Source: Gudongella oleilytica
GTDB taxonomy: Bacteria > Bacillota > Clostridia > Tissierellales > Tissierellaceae
Reading direction: 5' to 3'
Length of the DNA stretch: 64,000 nucleotides
Assembly: GCF_004101785.1 (NCBI RefSeq)
Contig: NZ_CP035130.1
Span: 2,170,001 to 2,234,000, forward strand
Under the pieces are notes generated by a model that saw only the letters and a list, made by a program, of their open reading frames with translations, did no database searches and had not been told where the DNA came from. Numbering within the stretch: the first letter of the stretch is position 1; every line of letters begins with the position of its first letter. A program made the position numbers and the translations under genes. This document shows positions 28,274 to 37,254 of the stretch, in pieces.

Positions 28274-29103
28274 TCATCTGCCAGGTTCTCTCATAAGTGA
28301 ATCTATTGCTTTATCTTCATCGAGTGGTTTTGATATAAAGTAGCCCTGAGCTTTGTCACACCCATTAGTCTTCAGGTATTCAAGCTGCGATCCATGCTCA
28401 ACGCCCTCAGCAACTATATAATAGCCAAGCTTGTGTCCCATCGACATTATATCGCTTACCAATGTGTTTTGAGGCTCTATCTCCAACAGCTTATCAATGA
28501 AGTACTTGTCAATTTTAAGGCAGCTTGCATTGATCTCGATCTCCCTCGCAAGAGATGAATAGCCTGTACCGAAGTCATCTATTGCAATACTGATCCCACT
28601 GGCCTTAAGATCTCCAAGGATTTCATTAATATCCTCGAGGTTTGCTGCAAATACTGACTCTGTTACCTCAATTTCAATATTTTGGGGATCAACTTTAAAA
28701 TTCCTGACCAAGGCTAAAAGCTTCTTCTCAAAATCAGGCTTTAACAGCTGGATTGTTGAGATATTAATAGATACTGTCAGATCGGTCCTTCCAGTTTCTC
28801 TTAGCTTTGTAAGAAACCTTAGAGCTCCATCGATTATCAGATCACCTATCGGGATTATCAGTTTCTTCCTCTCGGCGATAGGTATGAACTCATTGGGTGA
28901 TATCATGCCCAGTTTTCTGCTTCTAAGTCTTGCCAGGGCCTCGAAGCCGCTGATCCTGTTGCTTTCAACATCCAGAATAGGCTAAAATTGAAGGAATAGT
29001 CTATCAGTTTCTTTACCTTCTGCTATTTGAATGAGCTCCCTTGTAATGATTCCCTCCTTTATGATTTGATCCTCAATTTTGTCATTAAAGTAGAAAATAT
29101 CAT
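28274..29103 (-). pseudogene. EAL-domain (c-di-GMP phosphodiesterase) gene, truncated and interrupted by TAG
   Basis: The EAL domain has all the usual motifs: SGFEALARL, FEKKLLALVRN, EVTESVF, AIDDFGTGYSS, LKIDKYFID, VAEGVEHGSQLE and QGYFISKPL. Upstream, the frame reads FNDKIEDQIIKEG, TRELIQIAEGKETDRLFLQF, then TAG at 28982-28984, then PILDVESNRISGFEAL, so the amber replaces the Gln of the conserved YQP motif. Beyond about 29103 the homology stops at a fragment of an IS3-type transposase; any sensor or GGDEF domain is lost. The ATG at 28906 would skip the EAL motif, so the product is probably inactive. Confidence 0.85.
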
Positions 29104-29104
29104 A

Positions 29105-29266
29105 ATGATAAATTGGCTAACAGATATCACAGGATTTCACATACCTGCTGGGAAAATATATTTGTCCCCGATTATTGATTGTTTTGATGGAATCCCTGTA
29201 AGTTGTACAATTGGAACATCACCTATTGCTGAACTAGTAAATACAATTGGTCAACTTCTTCATTGA
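29105..29266 (+). mobile_element. IS3-family (IS150-type) transposase OrfB fragment
   Basis: The frame reads WLTDITGFHIPAGKIYLSP followed by IIDCFDGIPVSCTIGTSP and AELVNT, the rve integrase core of IS3-family transposases around the first catalytic Asp (TDIT). Only about 54 codons remain and then a stop. No terminal inverted repeats or target duplication were recognised. It abuts the broken 5' end of the EAL gene in opposite orientation, suggesting the insertion removed the upstream domains. Confidence 0.75.
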
Positions 29267-29376
29267 CATTCACAATCAAGTACTTGCTTAAGCTAATTCT
29301 TGGCAGGTTTATGATTACAATATATACCTATCTGGTATATAGACAAAAACAAATGATTTAAGAAAGGATTGATAAT

Positions 29377-29934
29377 ATGGCAGTGAAAACCTATGAGGAT
29401 GTCCTCAAGTTTTGGTTTGACCAGGAGCATGTGCCTCTCCATTTTGATGAGAACAATGAATTTGACGAAAAAATCAGGACGGAGTTCCTTGAGACCTGGG
29501 AGGCTGCAAGGCAAGGATTACTTGTGGAATGGAGAAAAGATATAAGGGGGCGATTGGCTGAGATAATCGTTCTGGATCAGTTTTCAAGAAACCTTTTCAG
29601 AAACGATATCAGGACATACACTCAGGACAGGATGGCTATTGCACTTTCGCAGGAGGTCATTAGTAACCCCGATTACCACAAACTGACTCCGGATGAAAAG
29701 AAATTCATACTGCTGCCCTTCATGCACTCAGAATCAACTAAACTTCATGATTGGGCTATGAAATATTTTGAAGAGCTTGAGGATGGCGGAGGAACCCTAT
29801 ACTTTGAGAAGCTTCACAGGAAGGTTCTGGATAAATTTGGCAGGTACCCTTATCAAAATGAAGATCTTGGAAGGGAGTCCACACCGGAAGAGCTTGAGTA
29901 TTTAAAGGAGAAGAATGGGAACTTTTATGGGTAA
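29377..29934 (+). CDS. DUF924 family protein
   Basis: A 185-residue soluble protein with the DUF924 pattern: VLKFWFDQ near the start, GRLAEIIVLDQFSRNLFR, LLPFMHSES, and the C-terminal RKVLDKFGRYPYQNEDLGRE-like stretch. The family is all-helical, TPR-like, and of unknown function. AAAGGA ribosome site. It is flanked by the IS3 fragment upstream and ends in a long bidirectional terminator. Confidence 0.9.
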   Translation: MAVKTYEDVLKFWFDQEHVPLHFDENNEFDEKIRTEFLETWEAARQGLLVEWRKDIRGRLAEIIVLDQFSRNLFRNDIRTYTQDRMAIALSQEVISNPDYHKLTPDEKKFILLPFMHSESTKLHDWAMKYFEELEDGGGTLYFEKLHRKVLDKFGRYPYQNEDLGRESTPEELEYLKEKNGNFYG

Positions 29935-29982
29935 AACGATGTAAAGCAGGATAATAATCATATCCTGCTTTACATCGTTTAC
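29934..29982. terminator. Bidirectional terminator between DUF924 and dapA-like genes
   Basis: A 20-base perfect inverted repeat (arm AAACGATGTAAAGCAGGATA) with a 7-base loop, between convergent genes. Confidence 0.88.
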
Positions 29983-30884
29983 TATCTTCTAAAGGGGGCA
30001 ATCAGCTTTTCTACATATTGTCTATCTTCCGTTGAGAGTCTTATTAGAGGCCTCCTAACTTCTCCTCCCATGTATCCCATTAGGTCCATTGCATATTTTA
30101 AGCCTGCAACTCCAAGCTTTCCGGTAACAGTAAAATTTATCTCAATCAATTTGAGCTGTAATTCTCTTGCTTCATCTAATTTCCCATCCCTAAATAAAGA
30201 TACCAAATCACAGCACTCCTCAGGTAGTACATTTGCCAGTGCAAGCGTTGCACCCCTAGCGCCAACACTGAGTGCAGGTAAAAGATACCCTGCGTTACCA
30301 GCAAATACTGAAAAATCCTCAGCAGTATCTCTGACAATTTCAGAAATCTGAACAATATTGCCTGATGTATCCTTAATACCGACAATGTTTTCATGTCGAC
30401 TCAAACTTGCAACTAAGCTTGAAGATAAGTTGATTCCAGTGTTTCCCGGCATATTGTAAATCATCAATGGTATCGGAGATCTATCAGCGACATCTTCAAA
30501 GTACTTGTGTAAGACACTTTCTTTCATACTTCCCTTATAATAATGAGGAGGCAATACCAAAGCTGCATCAGCTCCGATTTTACTGTATTCCTCGCAGTCT
30601 TTGATGGTCTCTATAGTGGATTCGCATGACGCGCCAACGATGATTTTCTTTTCCCTGTTGAAATTCTTTACAACGTGATTAACAAGTTCCTTTTTTTCTC
30701 CATCATTAAGATATACAAATTCACCGTTTGATCCGAGTACCACTATGCCGTCAAGATCTGTCTTACCCCATTTATCAAGATTATGGTCCATCTTTATGTA
30801 ATCGATTCTTTCTTCTATATCAAATGGTGTTACTACTGGCGTGTAAATACCGTTTAACAATTCTAACCCTCCCAATACTTGCAT
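29982..30884 (-). CDS. DapA-family aldolase/dihydrodipicolinate synthase-like
   Basis: A 300-residue (beta/alpha)8 class I aldolase. Motifs: GIYTPVVTPF, VLGSNGEFVYL (phosphate/pyruvate site), the catalytic Tyr in LMIYNMPGNTG and the Schiff-base Lys in IVGIKDTSGN. Members include dihydrodipicolinate synthase, N-acetylneuraminate lyase and hydroxyproline-pathway aldolases. Its pairing with an Ldh2-type dehydrogenase relic favours a catabolic aldolase over lysine synthesis. ATG at 30884 is annotated, but TTG at 30860 (just before the LNGIYTP start) has a better GGGAGGG site. The upstream gene ends 2 bases before the ATG. Confidence 0.82.
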   Translation of the reverse strand: MQVLGGLELLNGIYTPVVTPFDIEERIDYIKMDHNLDKWGKTDLDGIVVLGSNGEFVYLNDGEKKELVNHVVKNFNREKKIIVGASCESTIETIKDCEEYSKIGADAALVLPPHYYKGSMKESVLHKYFEDVADRSPIPLMIYNMPGNTGINLSSSLVASLSRHENIVGIKDTSGNIVQISEIVRDTAEDFSVFAGNAGYLLPALSVGARGATLALANVLPEECCDLVSLFRDGKLDEARELQLKLIEINFTVTGKLGVAGLKYAMDLMGYMGGEVRRPLIRLSTEDRQYVEKLIAPFRR

Positions 30885-30886
30885 TA

Positions 30887-31639
30887 CTAGTTTTGGCTAT
30901 TATTCATCATGATTCTCTTATTAGAACCAATTCCCTCCAGAATCTTGTCCAGGGACTCTATCGCTTTCTCCGAAAGCTCAATGCCGTTCTCCATGGAATG
31001 CTTCTCCCTTTGCTTGCTATTCTCACCAGGAAGAGATATTTTATCAAAGCCATTCGCTTTTTTCATACTCTTTATATTCTGTATATAATCGTTCATTTTG
31101 GTTCTGAATTCATCCAATGAAATAAAATGCTCTATGTCAATCGCAATTAGTGAACAACCAATACCTGCCTGTCCCTCCGGATAATGGATAGCTCGGACAT
31201 TCGGTGCATAATTTGAACCTGATATCATACCTGCAAGAATATCTATAGAAAGAGCTATTGCTGAGCCTTTAGCTCCACCAATTGGAAGAAGGACCCCCTT
31301 TATAGCCTCTATTGGATCTGTAGTAGGATTCCCTTCTATGTCTAAAGCCCAAGTATCAGGGATCTCCTTCCCTTCTCTTGCAGCCTGGCGTATTTTCCCT
31401 CTAGCAACCTCTGATGTTGCCATATCAGCAGAAATAACAAAATCATTCCCCGTGTAAATACCAATAGAAAAAGGCTGAGTGCCAAAGAATTGCTCCATAC
31501 CTCCCCATGGAGCCATTGCTGGGGAAGCATTGCAGCATAATACTGAAAACATGCCAGATTCCGCAACCATCTCAGTATAAAGCCCCAGAGCACCCACATT
31601 ATTCGTATTTCTAATTAAGACAGCACCAATCCCAATATA
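30887..31639 (-). pseudogene. Ldh2-type (malate/L-lactate) dehydrogenase, N-terminus missing
   Basis: The frame carries the C-terminal two-thirds of a PF02615 oxidoreductase: GAVLIRNTNNVGALGLYTEM, AMAPWGGMEQFFGTQPFSIG, GKEIPDTWALDIEGNPTTDP and LPIGGAKGSAIALSIDILAG. Intact enzymes are about 330-350 residues; here the frame is closed by TAA at 31640-31642, so roughly the first 110 residues, including the catalytic His region, are absent. No start with a ribosome site is obvious (GTG at 31597 is possible but poor). It sits directly upstream of the dapA-like gene on the same strand. Confidence 0.78.
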
Positions 31640-31695
31640 TTATCGGTTTTTTTATCTACTCAATTTTCTTGGTTTATTTATATTAAATTAGTTGC

Positions 31696-31920
31696 TCATT
31701 CGATATGTATCAAAATAGCAATAAGAAGCATTACTGCAATCGTTCTATGGGCCATAAGCCAGTACTTGCCTTTCTTTTTTACCTTAGATCCATAGATACC
31801 AAGCAATATCTGCAATACCTCAATTGAAGCTGCAACAGCACCTGTAATACTCAACCCGTGGGTCATGAACTGGATAATGAAGCGGAGAGCCAAGAACATG
31901 TCTTCCAGAAAATCAAACAC
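31696..31920 (-). CDS. Small two-helix membrane protein
   Basis: About 74 residues from GTG 31920, which has a GGAGGAG site about ten bases upstream (TTG at 31929 is too close to it). It has two hydrophobic segments, LSITGAVAASIEVLQILLGI and WLMAHRTIAVMLLIAILIHI, separated by a basic loop (KVKKKGK). The second helix has two histidines spaced as in small haem-binding helices, but that is speculation. No family is recognised. It starts 66 bases after the PLD-ATPase gene on the same strand and could be its partner. Confidence 0.5.
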   Translation of the reverse strand: MFDFLEDMFLALRFIIQFMTHGLSITGAVAASIEVLQILLGIYGSKVKKKGKYWLMAHRTIAVMLLIAILIHIE

Positions 31921-31986
31921 TTTTCTCAACTCCTCCTATGGGTATCTAAGGATATTGAAATAGTAATGGATAGATACAAATATAAT

Positions 31987-33972
31987 CTACTTAACAAACC
32001 TTCCTATCCAACTGAATTCCTTTTTAAAATCTATTTCAAAAAACTTAGATGCTTTGTCTATGTCGAACACCACAAGCTCTCTCGATTGTTTTGCTTCAAG
32101 ATCTTCGGGCAACTCCTTGACTATATAGCTTGCATCCCAGTTTTGACCGGCATTATAGGTCAAGGTATTTTGCTTTTTATCGTAGGAAAATGCTTTTTTA
32201 TTGATCATCCAAGCTCTTCTAATGGTATCTATTGCCTGGGAGCTGGTAATTTTTTCGCCAAAGTAGTCATCTAAGCTTAATCTTCTTATGAATATTGGTA
32301 GTTCAACATCCGTGTTTTCAGATAGTATCTCATAAAACACCGAAGAAGCTTCCGCAAGTATATCAGGGTTGTATTCAATAGTTTGATCCATCAATTCATC
32401 AATTAGTGATGGGATTATTTCGAACATCCTCCTTAGAAATTCCCTGTATAGAGCTGTCCCTATGTTGCTTTGAACCTTTCTGACAATCCTGTCCCTCATG
32501 ACCTCCCTGTTGGTGAGCCCGGCTTGAACATGGCAAATAACAGTCCTCCTAATTATTTCTGGTGCGACTGCCTTTACGTCTTCATTTGCACTTATTACAA
32601 CGGCTGGGAAAGATTCGTTGTTCTCCAACACTCCAAAATCGTCATTCTTTATCATTTCTATTGCATGAGTACTAAACCTGCTCTGGTTAAGGTCGTCTAC
32701 AATTATTGGAGCTCCTTTTACCACTCGTTTTAGACCGTCGATGTTTGTTCTTGTAAAGTCAGGTGCAACGAGCTTTGTCTTTTGACCTATCATCATCTTT
32801 AAAAGAGTTTCAAGAAATGATGTTTTTCCTGCCTTTGATTTGCCGTATATGAGCCCAAATACAGGGTAAGGAAGTTGTGGTCTATTGTTCCTTTCAGCAG
32901 TTATTCTCATAATTGCCATGAATGGACTTGTTAGGAACCACACAGCAAATGCATAGTATTTGCTTTGCATCTCTGCCACATTTCCATAAAATTTTTCATA
33001 TCCGTTCATGTACTCTAAAAATAGTGCTGCATCTCTTCTTATTTCTTCAGTGTCCGGTTCAAGATTTAGCGGAATATCATTGAGAACGGCCCTTTTATTG
33101 TCATAATCCAGGACTAGAGCAGGATACTCGGATCTCATCTCCTGATCTATCCTTTTATTCTCTATAAGCCTCCTTCTGGTTTCGACTACTTTGTCTGGTG
33201 ACAGGAATACTTTACCTTTTCTGTCCGATGGTGGTATGCTCTTTTTATATTGCTTTGACAGATCATCAACTGAGAATACAAATTTTATTGCATCTACGTT
33301 TACTGTTTCCTTTTCAATAATCATGGCTTTCTGTACTTTTACTTTATTGAAAATCGGCAATTCATCTACTTCTTCAGTGAAATCTTCTATCCCGAGAGCC
33401 TTTTTGGTAATTTCAGAGGTGCTGTCAGACTTTAGTTCCAGATATTGCTTGAAATACCAAGCAAAAGCCTTATCACCATCAATGTATATGATATTTTCTC
33501 TTTGTAGACCTCTAAATGCTGAGTAGGACATATTTGCAGACCCTGTAATAACTCTTTTACTGCCGTCATTTGCTTCAAGAAGATATAGTTTCTCATGAGA
33601 AAGCTTTTTATCCGCAACATGAAGCTTTAATGAACCGTCATCTATCCTTTTTGCAAGATCAATCTTATTGTTGCTAGCTGATTCCTTGAGATTCTCAATT
33701 GTCCTTTGCTGATAAGCCATGACCTCATGTAGATCGTAGTTTATAACTCCTTCGTAACCAAATATTATTTCAGCATAGTCAAATAGCTTTAGAAGCTCGG
33801 ATGCAAATCCAATGGCTGATGAATATGTAATTGCATAGAGCTTTTCATAACCCTGGAACAACTCCTTCCAAGTCAATGCTTGAGCTTCAATGTAGTCCAT
33901 TCTGACCACATCCAATTTGTGGTTATTTTGGGATTGCTTATCAAATAGACTGTCCTGATTGTATGTTTTCAT
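31987..33972 (-). CDS. Unrecognised PLD-type nuclease fused to SF3/AAA-like P-loop ATPase
   Basis: A 661-residue protein. The N-terminal domain has one phospholipase-D (HKD) motif, LSHEKLYLLE near residue 125, followed by RVITGSANMSYSAF; single-HKD nucleases act as dimers. After a linker, a P-loop domain follows with Walker A IYGKSKAGKTSF near 383, Walker B APIIVDDLN near 421, an Asn-bearing sensor-like strand VVISANED near 459 and arginines in EIIRRTVICH. This order resembles superfamily-3 helicase or AAA-like ATPases. I know no named family with this exact combination; a nucleic-acid-targeting defence or mobile-element role is an inference. It has a GAAAGGGAG site and stands alone except for the small membrane gene after it. 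Confidence 0.75.
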   Translation of the reverse strand: MKTYNQDSLFDKQSQNNHKLDVVRMDYIEAQALTWKELFQGYEKLYAITYSSAIGFASELLKLFDYAEIIFGYEGVINYDLHEVMAYQQRTIENLKESASNNKIDLAKRIDDGSLKLHVADKKLSHEKLYLLEANDGSKRVITGSANMSYSAFRGLQRENIIYIDGDKAFAWYFKQYLELKSDSTSEITKKALGIEDFTEEVDELPIFNKVKVQKAMIIEKETVNVDAIKFVFSVDDLSKQYKKSIPPSDRKGKVFLSPDKVVETRRRLIENKRIDQEMRSEYPALVLDYDNKRAVLNDIPLNLEPDTEEIRRDAALFLEYMNGYEKFYGNVAEMQSKYYAFAVWFLTSPFMAIMRITAERNNRPQLPYPVFGLIYGKSKAGKTSFLETLLKMMIGQKTKLVAPDFTRTNIDGLKRVVKGAPIIVDDLNQSRFSTHAIEMIKNDDFGVLENNESFPAVVISANEDVKAVAPEIIRRTVICHVQAGLTNREVMRDRIVRKVQSNIGTALYREFLRRMFEIIPSLIDELMDQTIEYNPDILAEASSVFYEILSENTDVELPIFIRRLSLDDYFGEKITSSQAIDTIRRAWMINKKAFSYDKKQNTLTYNAGQNWDASYIVKELPEDLEAKQSRELVVFDIDKASKFFEIDFKKEFSWIGRFVK

Positions 33973-34077
33973 GGTTTCAAATCTCCCTTTCGCAATTGCT
34001 CTCTTAAATATTAATATACTACATTTAGCTGGGAAATCCTCCTTTTCAGAACAAAATTTGAAAATTCAAAAAAGAAA

Positions 34078-34104
34078 ATGAGCTCCGTATATGGAGCTCA
34101 AGTT
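34078..34104 (-). terminator. Hairpin downstream of aminotransferase relic
   Basis: On the minus strand GAGCTCC-ATATAC-GGAGCTC is followed by ATTTTCTTTTTT. It probably ended the transcript of the aminotransferase gene now reduced to its 3' end. The rest of 33973-34223 shows no gene. Confidence 0.6.
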
Positions 34105-34223
34105 GTATGAAGCAGCATACTATATAAATGAATGGGGGACAGTGTTGTTTACTATCTGTTATCAGTATATAGGAAAATTGTTAAGGTTTCGTGTCCTAAA
34201 TGTGAAATCTTTGTAAAGCTTTA

Positions 34224-34358
34224 TTAACTTAACCTTTGTTTTATGATTCTCCCCAGCCTTTCTATACCAAGGTTGATCTTGTCAACCGGTACTGAGCTGA
34301 AGCAAAGCCTCATGCAGTTTGTACCTCTGCCATTGCCTTCAGTAAAGAATCCTTGTTT
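34224..34358 (-). pseudogene. C-terminal relic of a PLP aminotransferase (MocR/AspB type)
   Basis: The frame reads AKQGFFTEGNGRGTNCMRLC then FSSVPVDKINLGIERLGRII up to a stop at 34224. This is the characteristic end of fold-I aminotransferases related to 2-aminoadipate transaminase and MocR regulators, in which a G-x-G-x-N-x-M/L-R-L-x-F-S block binds the substrate carboxylate. The other 350 or so residues are gone. Confidence 0.72.
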
Positions 34359-34472
34359 TGCATTCTTTTAGCATATTTTACCACTGTCATCACTCCGTCA
34401 AAAAAGAATATTAGATATCTTATACATCCTTTTTTATTTTAGTAAAGTGTTAAAGTTTTAGGTATGAAAAAA

Positions 34473-34487
34473 GATCCCCGAGGGATC
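34473..34487 (-). terminator. Terminator after the Xre-type regulator
   Basis: GATCCC-CGA-GGGATC followed on the minus strand by TTTTTTC, directly at the stop codon of the regulator gene. Confidence 0.75.
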
Positions 34488-34697
34488 CTATTTGTCTTCT
34501 CTGTATTCAAGTATATCTCCAGGTTGGCAGTCAAGTGCGCTGCAAATGCCTTCAAGGGTGGAGAATCTGATTGCTTTTGCTTTACCATTTTTCAGTATTG
34601 ATAAATTTGCCATTGTTATTCCCACTCTCTCTGAGAGCTCGGTAACGCTCATTTTCCTTTTGGCAAGCATTACATCTAAATTAATTATTATTGCCAT
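34488..34697 (-). CDS. YozG-like Xre/Cro HTH regulator
   Basis: About 69 residues from ATG 34697 (GAGGTGG site). It is a single helix-turn-helix: LDVMLAKRKMSVTELSERVG, ITMANLSILKNGKAKAIRFS, TLEGICSALDCQPGDILEY. This is the YozG-type regulator that accompanies DUF2975 membrane proteins in Firmicutes. It begins ten bases after the DUF2975 stop, so both form one operon. The target is unknown. Confidence 0.9.
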   Translation of the reverse strand: MAIIINLDVMLAKRKMSVTELSERVGITMANLSILKNGKAKAIRFSTLEGICSALDCQPGDILEYREDK

Positions 34698-34707
34698 TTC
34701 CACCACC

Positions 34708-35190
34708 TCACACTGTAAGCTCGTTTTCAGCCTTGAACTCTATAGCTTCCTTCAACAGCCTTTGGAGTACAGCAGCAAATACTGAAATCACCGCAGGTGC
34801 AAATGTGAATGCCATACCAATCAATATTACACCGGGAGCATCATCCAGCTCGCCTATTATATAGAACAATGGCATTAATACTATATATATTGCGCTAATA
34901 GTGAGCCCGCTCCACTTGATCCTGTTCAGTGCCTGCACTGAATCAAAGGAAAAAGCATTACTTTTATCAATATACCCTAACAGCTTCATTGCCTGATACA
35001 GGGCGTAGAAAAATGGAATGGCTGTTACATACATTCCCCCGATTATACCGTACAAATACCTGTTCAATTCCCATGGGTGAGCAATTGAGCTTCTTACGAT
35101 AGTTGGCAGCCCCAAAACACACAATGCAAGTATTGGCAGTGCAATAATTATTACTGCCAGCTTTAGGAATAGTGTTGTTCCTTTTTTCAT
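34708..35190 (-). CDS. DUF2975 membrane protein
   Basis: A 160-residue protein with four hydrophobic segments (LFLKLAVIIIALPILALCVL; GIIGGMYVTAIPFFYALYQA; SGLTISAIYIVLMPLFYIIG; and a C-terminal FAPAVISVFAAVLQRL), ending in LLKEAIEFKAENELTV, a typical DUF2975 tail. Function unknown. It is consistently linked to a small Xre regulator, as here. The plus-strand neighbours are not related. Confidence 0.87.
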   Translation of the reverse strand: MKKGTTLFLKLAVIIIALPILALCVLGLPTIVRSSIAHPWELNRYLYGIIGGMYVTAIPFFYALYQAMKLLGYIDKSNAFSFDSVQALNRIKWSGLTISAIYIVLMPLFYIIGELDDAPGVILIGMAFTFAPAVISVFAAVLQRLLKEAIEFKAENELTV

Positions 35191-35308
35191 ATATTACACC
35201 TCTTTTATAGCCCTCAGGAATATTATAGCGAATAGTTTATCGTTTATCAATAAATAGTTAACTCAAGTTGATATGATGAAGGCTGATTCATTCGAACAAG
35301 CCATTACA

Positions 35309-35833
35309 TCACTTGAATACCTTTATTATTCCTTCATCATTTAAGTGCTTCAAAAGCGAAAGAGTGATCGGGAAACCGAATAATCCAAGGATACCGAAGT
35401 AGGTAGCTCCTATGAACATACTCATCAAAGCGACGATAGGATGTATCCCCAGCTGCCCCCCTACGATCTTTGGTTCTATCATATTTCTAACTACCGTTAC
35501 AAATACATAGAGTATAAACAGCCCCAACGCCCTTCCATAGCTTCCGATAACGAGATTAAAAATTACCCATGGAACCATTATCCCTCCAGTTCCAAAGAGA
35601 GGCAGTATATCGAAGGCTGCTATGATCATTGCTATAAGGATAGGATTTGGTACATCAATCAAAATCAGTCCTCCCGAAAGCTCAATAAATGTTATGAACA
35701 TTATCGTTCCGTATGATTTGAAAACCACAAGCAACGTATTCTTCAGGCAATTTTTAATGCTTATAAGGATTTTTGCTCTATTTGGAGAGAATTGTCTAAG
35801 TATAAAGCCGGTATGAGAGTCAATCGCTGTCAA
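35309..35833 (-). pseudogene. AI-2E family transporter, C-terminal half only
   Basis: The 174-residue frame matches the second half of the AI-2E/PerM family: FITFIELSGGLILIDV, AAFDILPLFGTGGIMVPWVI, RNMIEPKIVGGQLGIHPIVA and the final helix. Complete members have about 340-370 residues and seven or eight helices. Here the first helices are missing and only a poor TTG start is available at 35833. Likely a truncated remnant in the decayed stretch. Confidence 0.72.
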
Positions 35834-35978
35834 TTGTATGATATCAAGTGAGTATTTGATAATATAGCCATTTACATTTCATTTATCACGTTAAACTAAA
35901 GCTAATTTTGGAGGAGTTGTTTACATTATCCCGTTTATTAGGTAAACTGATGGTAGATTCTTAAATTGGGGTGATCAA

Positions 35979-37214
35979 ATGTCAAGCTTTAAGGGAAAAA
36001 TGGAAGAGTATGCCCGGTTGCTTGTTGAGGTTGGTGTAAATCTAAAGCCAGGCGAACCTCTTGTTATCTCTGCTCCCGTCGAAGGTGCAGAATTCGTAAG
36101 AATGATGGCAAAAATTGCCTATCAGCATGGATGTACAGACATTTACATGAATTGGACGGATGACGTCCTTACCAGACTCAAATATGAGAATGCGCCGCTT
36201 GAGGTCTTTGAGAGCTTCCCAAGATGGAAGGCAGAACCTATGGAGGAATTTGCAAAAAAGGGTGGTAACTTTATATATATCTCAGCTGAGGATCCTCAAT
36301 TGCTCCAGGGTATAGACACAAGAAAAATATCAGCCAATAATAAAGCTTCCGGAATTGGCTTAAAGGAATACAGAAACTACACTATGAACGACATTAATTC
36401 TTGGTGCGTTGCCTCTATTCCAACTATTTCCTAGGCTAAACAATTATTCCCGGAGGTGGAGGAGGGAGAAGCTGTTGAAAAGCTTTGGGATGCTATCCTC
36501 GAAGCAACGAGAATGAACAGCGATGATCCTGTTGAGGCCTGGAAACAGCATATAGAAACGCTTAAGAAAAAGGTAAATTATCTTAATGGAAAGAAATTTG
36601 CCAAGCTTCACTATACCTCCAATAACGGCACAGATCTTATGATAGAACTTCCTGAAGGCCACATATGGGCTGGCGGGGGAAGTGTAAATGCCAAGGGAGA
36701 TCTTTTTGTAGCTAATATGCCTACAGAGGAAGTGTTCACTCTTCCTGCAAAGTACGGAGTAAATGGTGTTGTTTACAGTACAAAACCTCTTAACTATGGA
36801 GGAAATCTGATAGATAACTTCAGCCTTGTTTTCGAAAATGGTAAGGTTGTCGACTTTGAAGCAAAGACAGGCCATGATTTGCTGGCTGAGCTTCTTGACA
36901 TGGATGAGGGTTCAAGGTATCTGGGGGAGGTGGCACTTGTTCCGTACAGCTCACCTATTGAAAGAGCAGGGATACTATTTATGAATACTCTATTTGATGA
37001 AAATGCAGCATGTCACCTGGCTCTTGGTAAGGCATATCCTACCTGTATAGAAGGAGGTCCTTCCATGAACGAGAAAGAACTTGAGGCACATGAAGTCAAC
37101 GACTCCTTCACCCATGAGGACTTTATGATAGGCACATCCGATCTTTCAATTGTGGGGATTACTCAAGATGGAGAAGAGATCGAGGTTTTTATGGACGGAG
37201 AATGGGCAGTTTAG
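35979..37214 (+). pseudogene. M29 aminopeptidase interrupted by one in-frame TAG
   Basis: Two abutting frames (35979-36434 and 36435-37214) are in the same phase and together span 411 codons, the normal length of thermophilic-type M29 aminopeptidases. The only defect is TAG at 36432-36434, in VASIPTIS-stop-AKQLFPEVEEGEAV; relatives have Trp there, so one TGG-to-TAG change suffices. Downstream motifs are intact, including KLHYTSNNGTDLMIELPEGH, EVALVPYSSPIERAGILFMN, TLFDENAACHLALG and VNDSFTHEDFMIGT, which carry metal ligands. No good ribosome site restarts translation. It is either a very recent pseudogene or relies on readthrough. Confidence 0.88.
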
Positions 37215-37216
37215 TT

Positions 37217-37254
37217 ATTATAAAATCCTCGGCGACTGCCGTGGATTTTATAAT
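37217..37254. terminator. Bidirectional terminator between M29 and FMN reductase genes
   Basis: ATTATAAAATCC / GGATTTTATAAT, a 12-base inverted repeat between convergent genes. Confidence 0.75.

Noticed and set aside
28982-36434. General amber (TAG) recoding, for example pyrrolysine, because two genes carry in-frame TAG
   Set aside because: Many intact genes in the window end in TAG (for example at 1202 and 1764), and the two sites replace unrelated residues (Gln-like and Trp-like). Nearby genes are also truncated, so decay is the simpler explanation.
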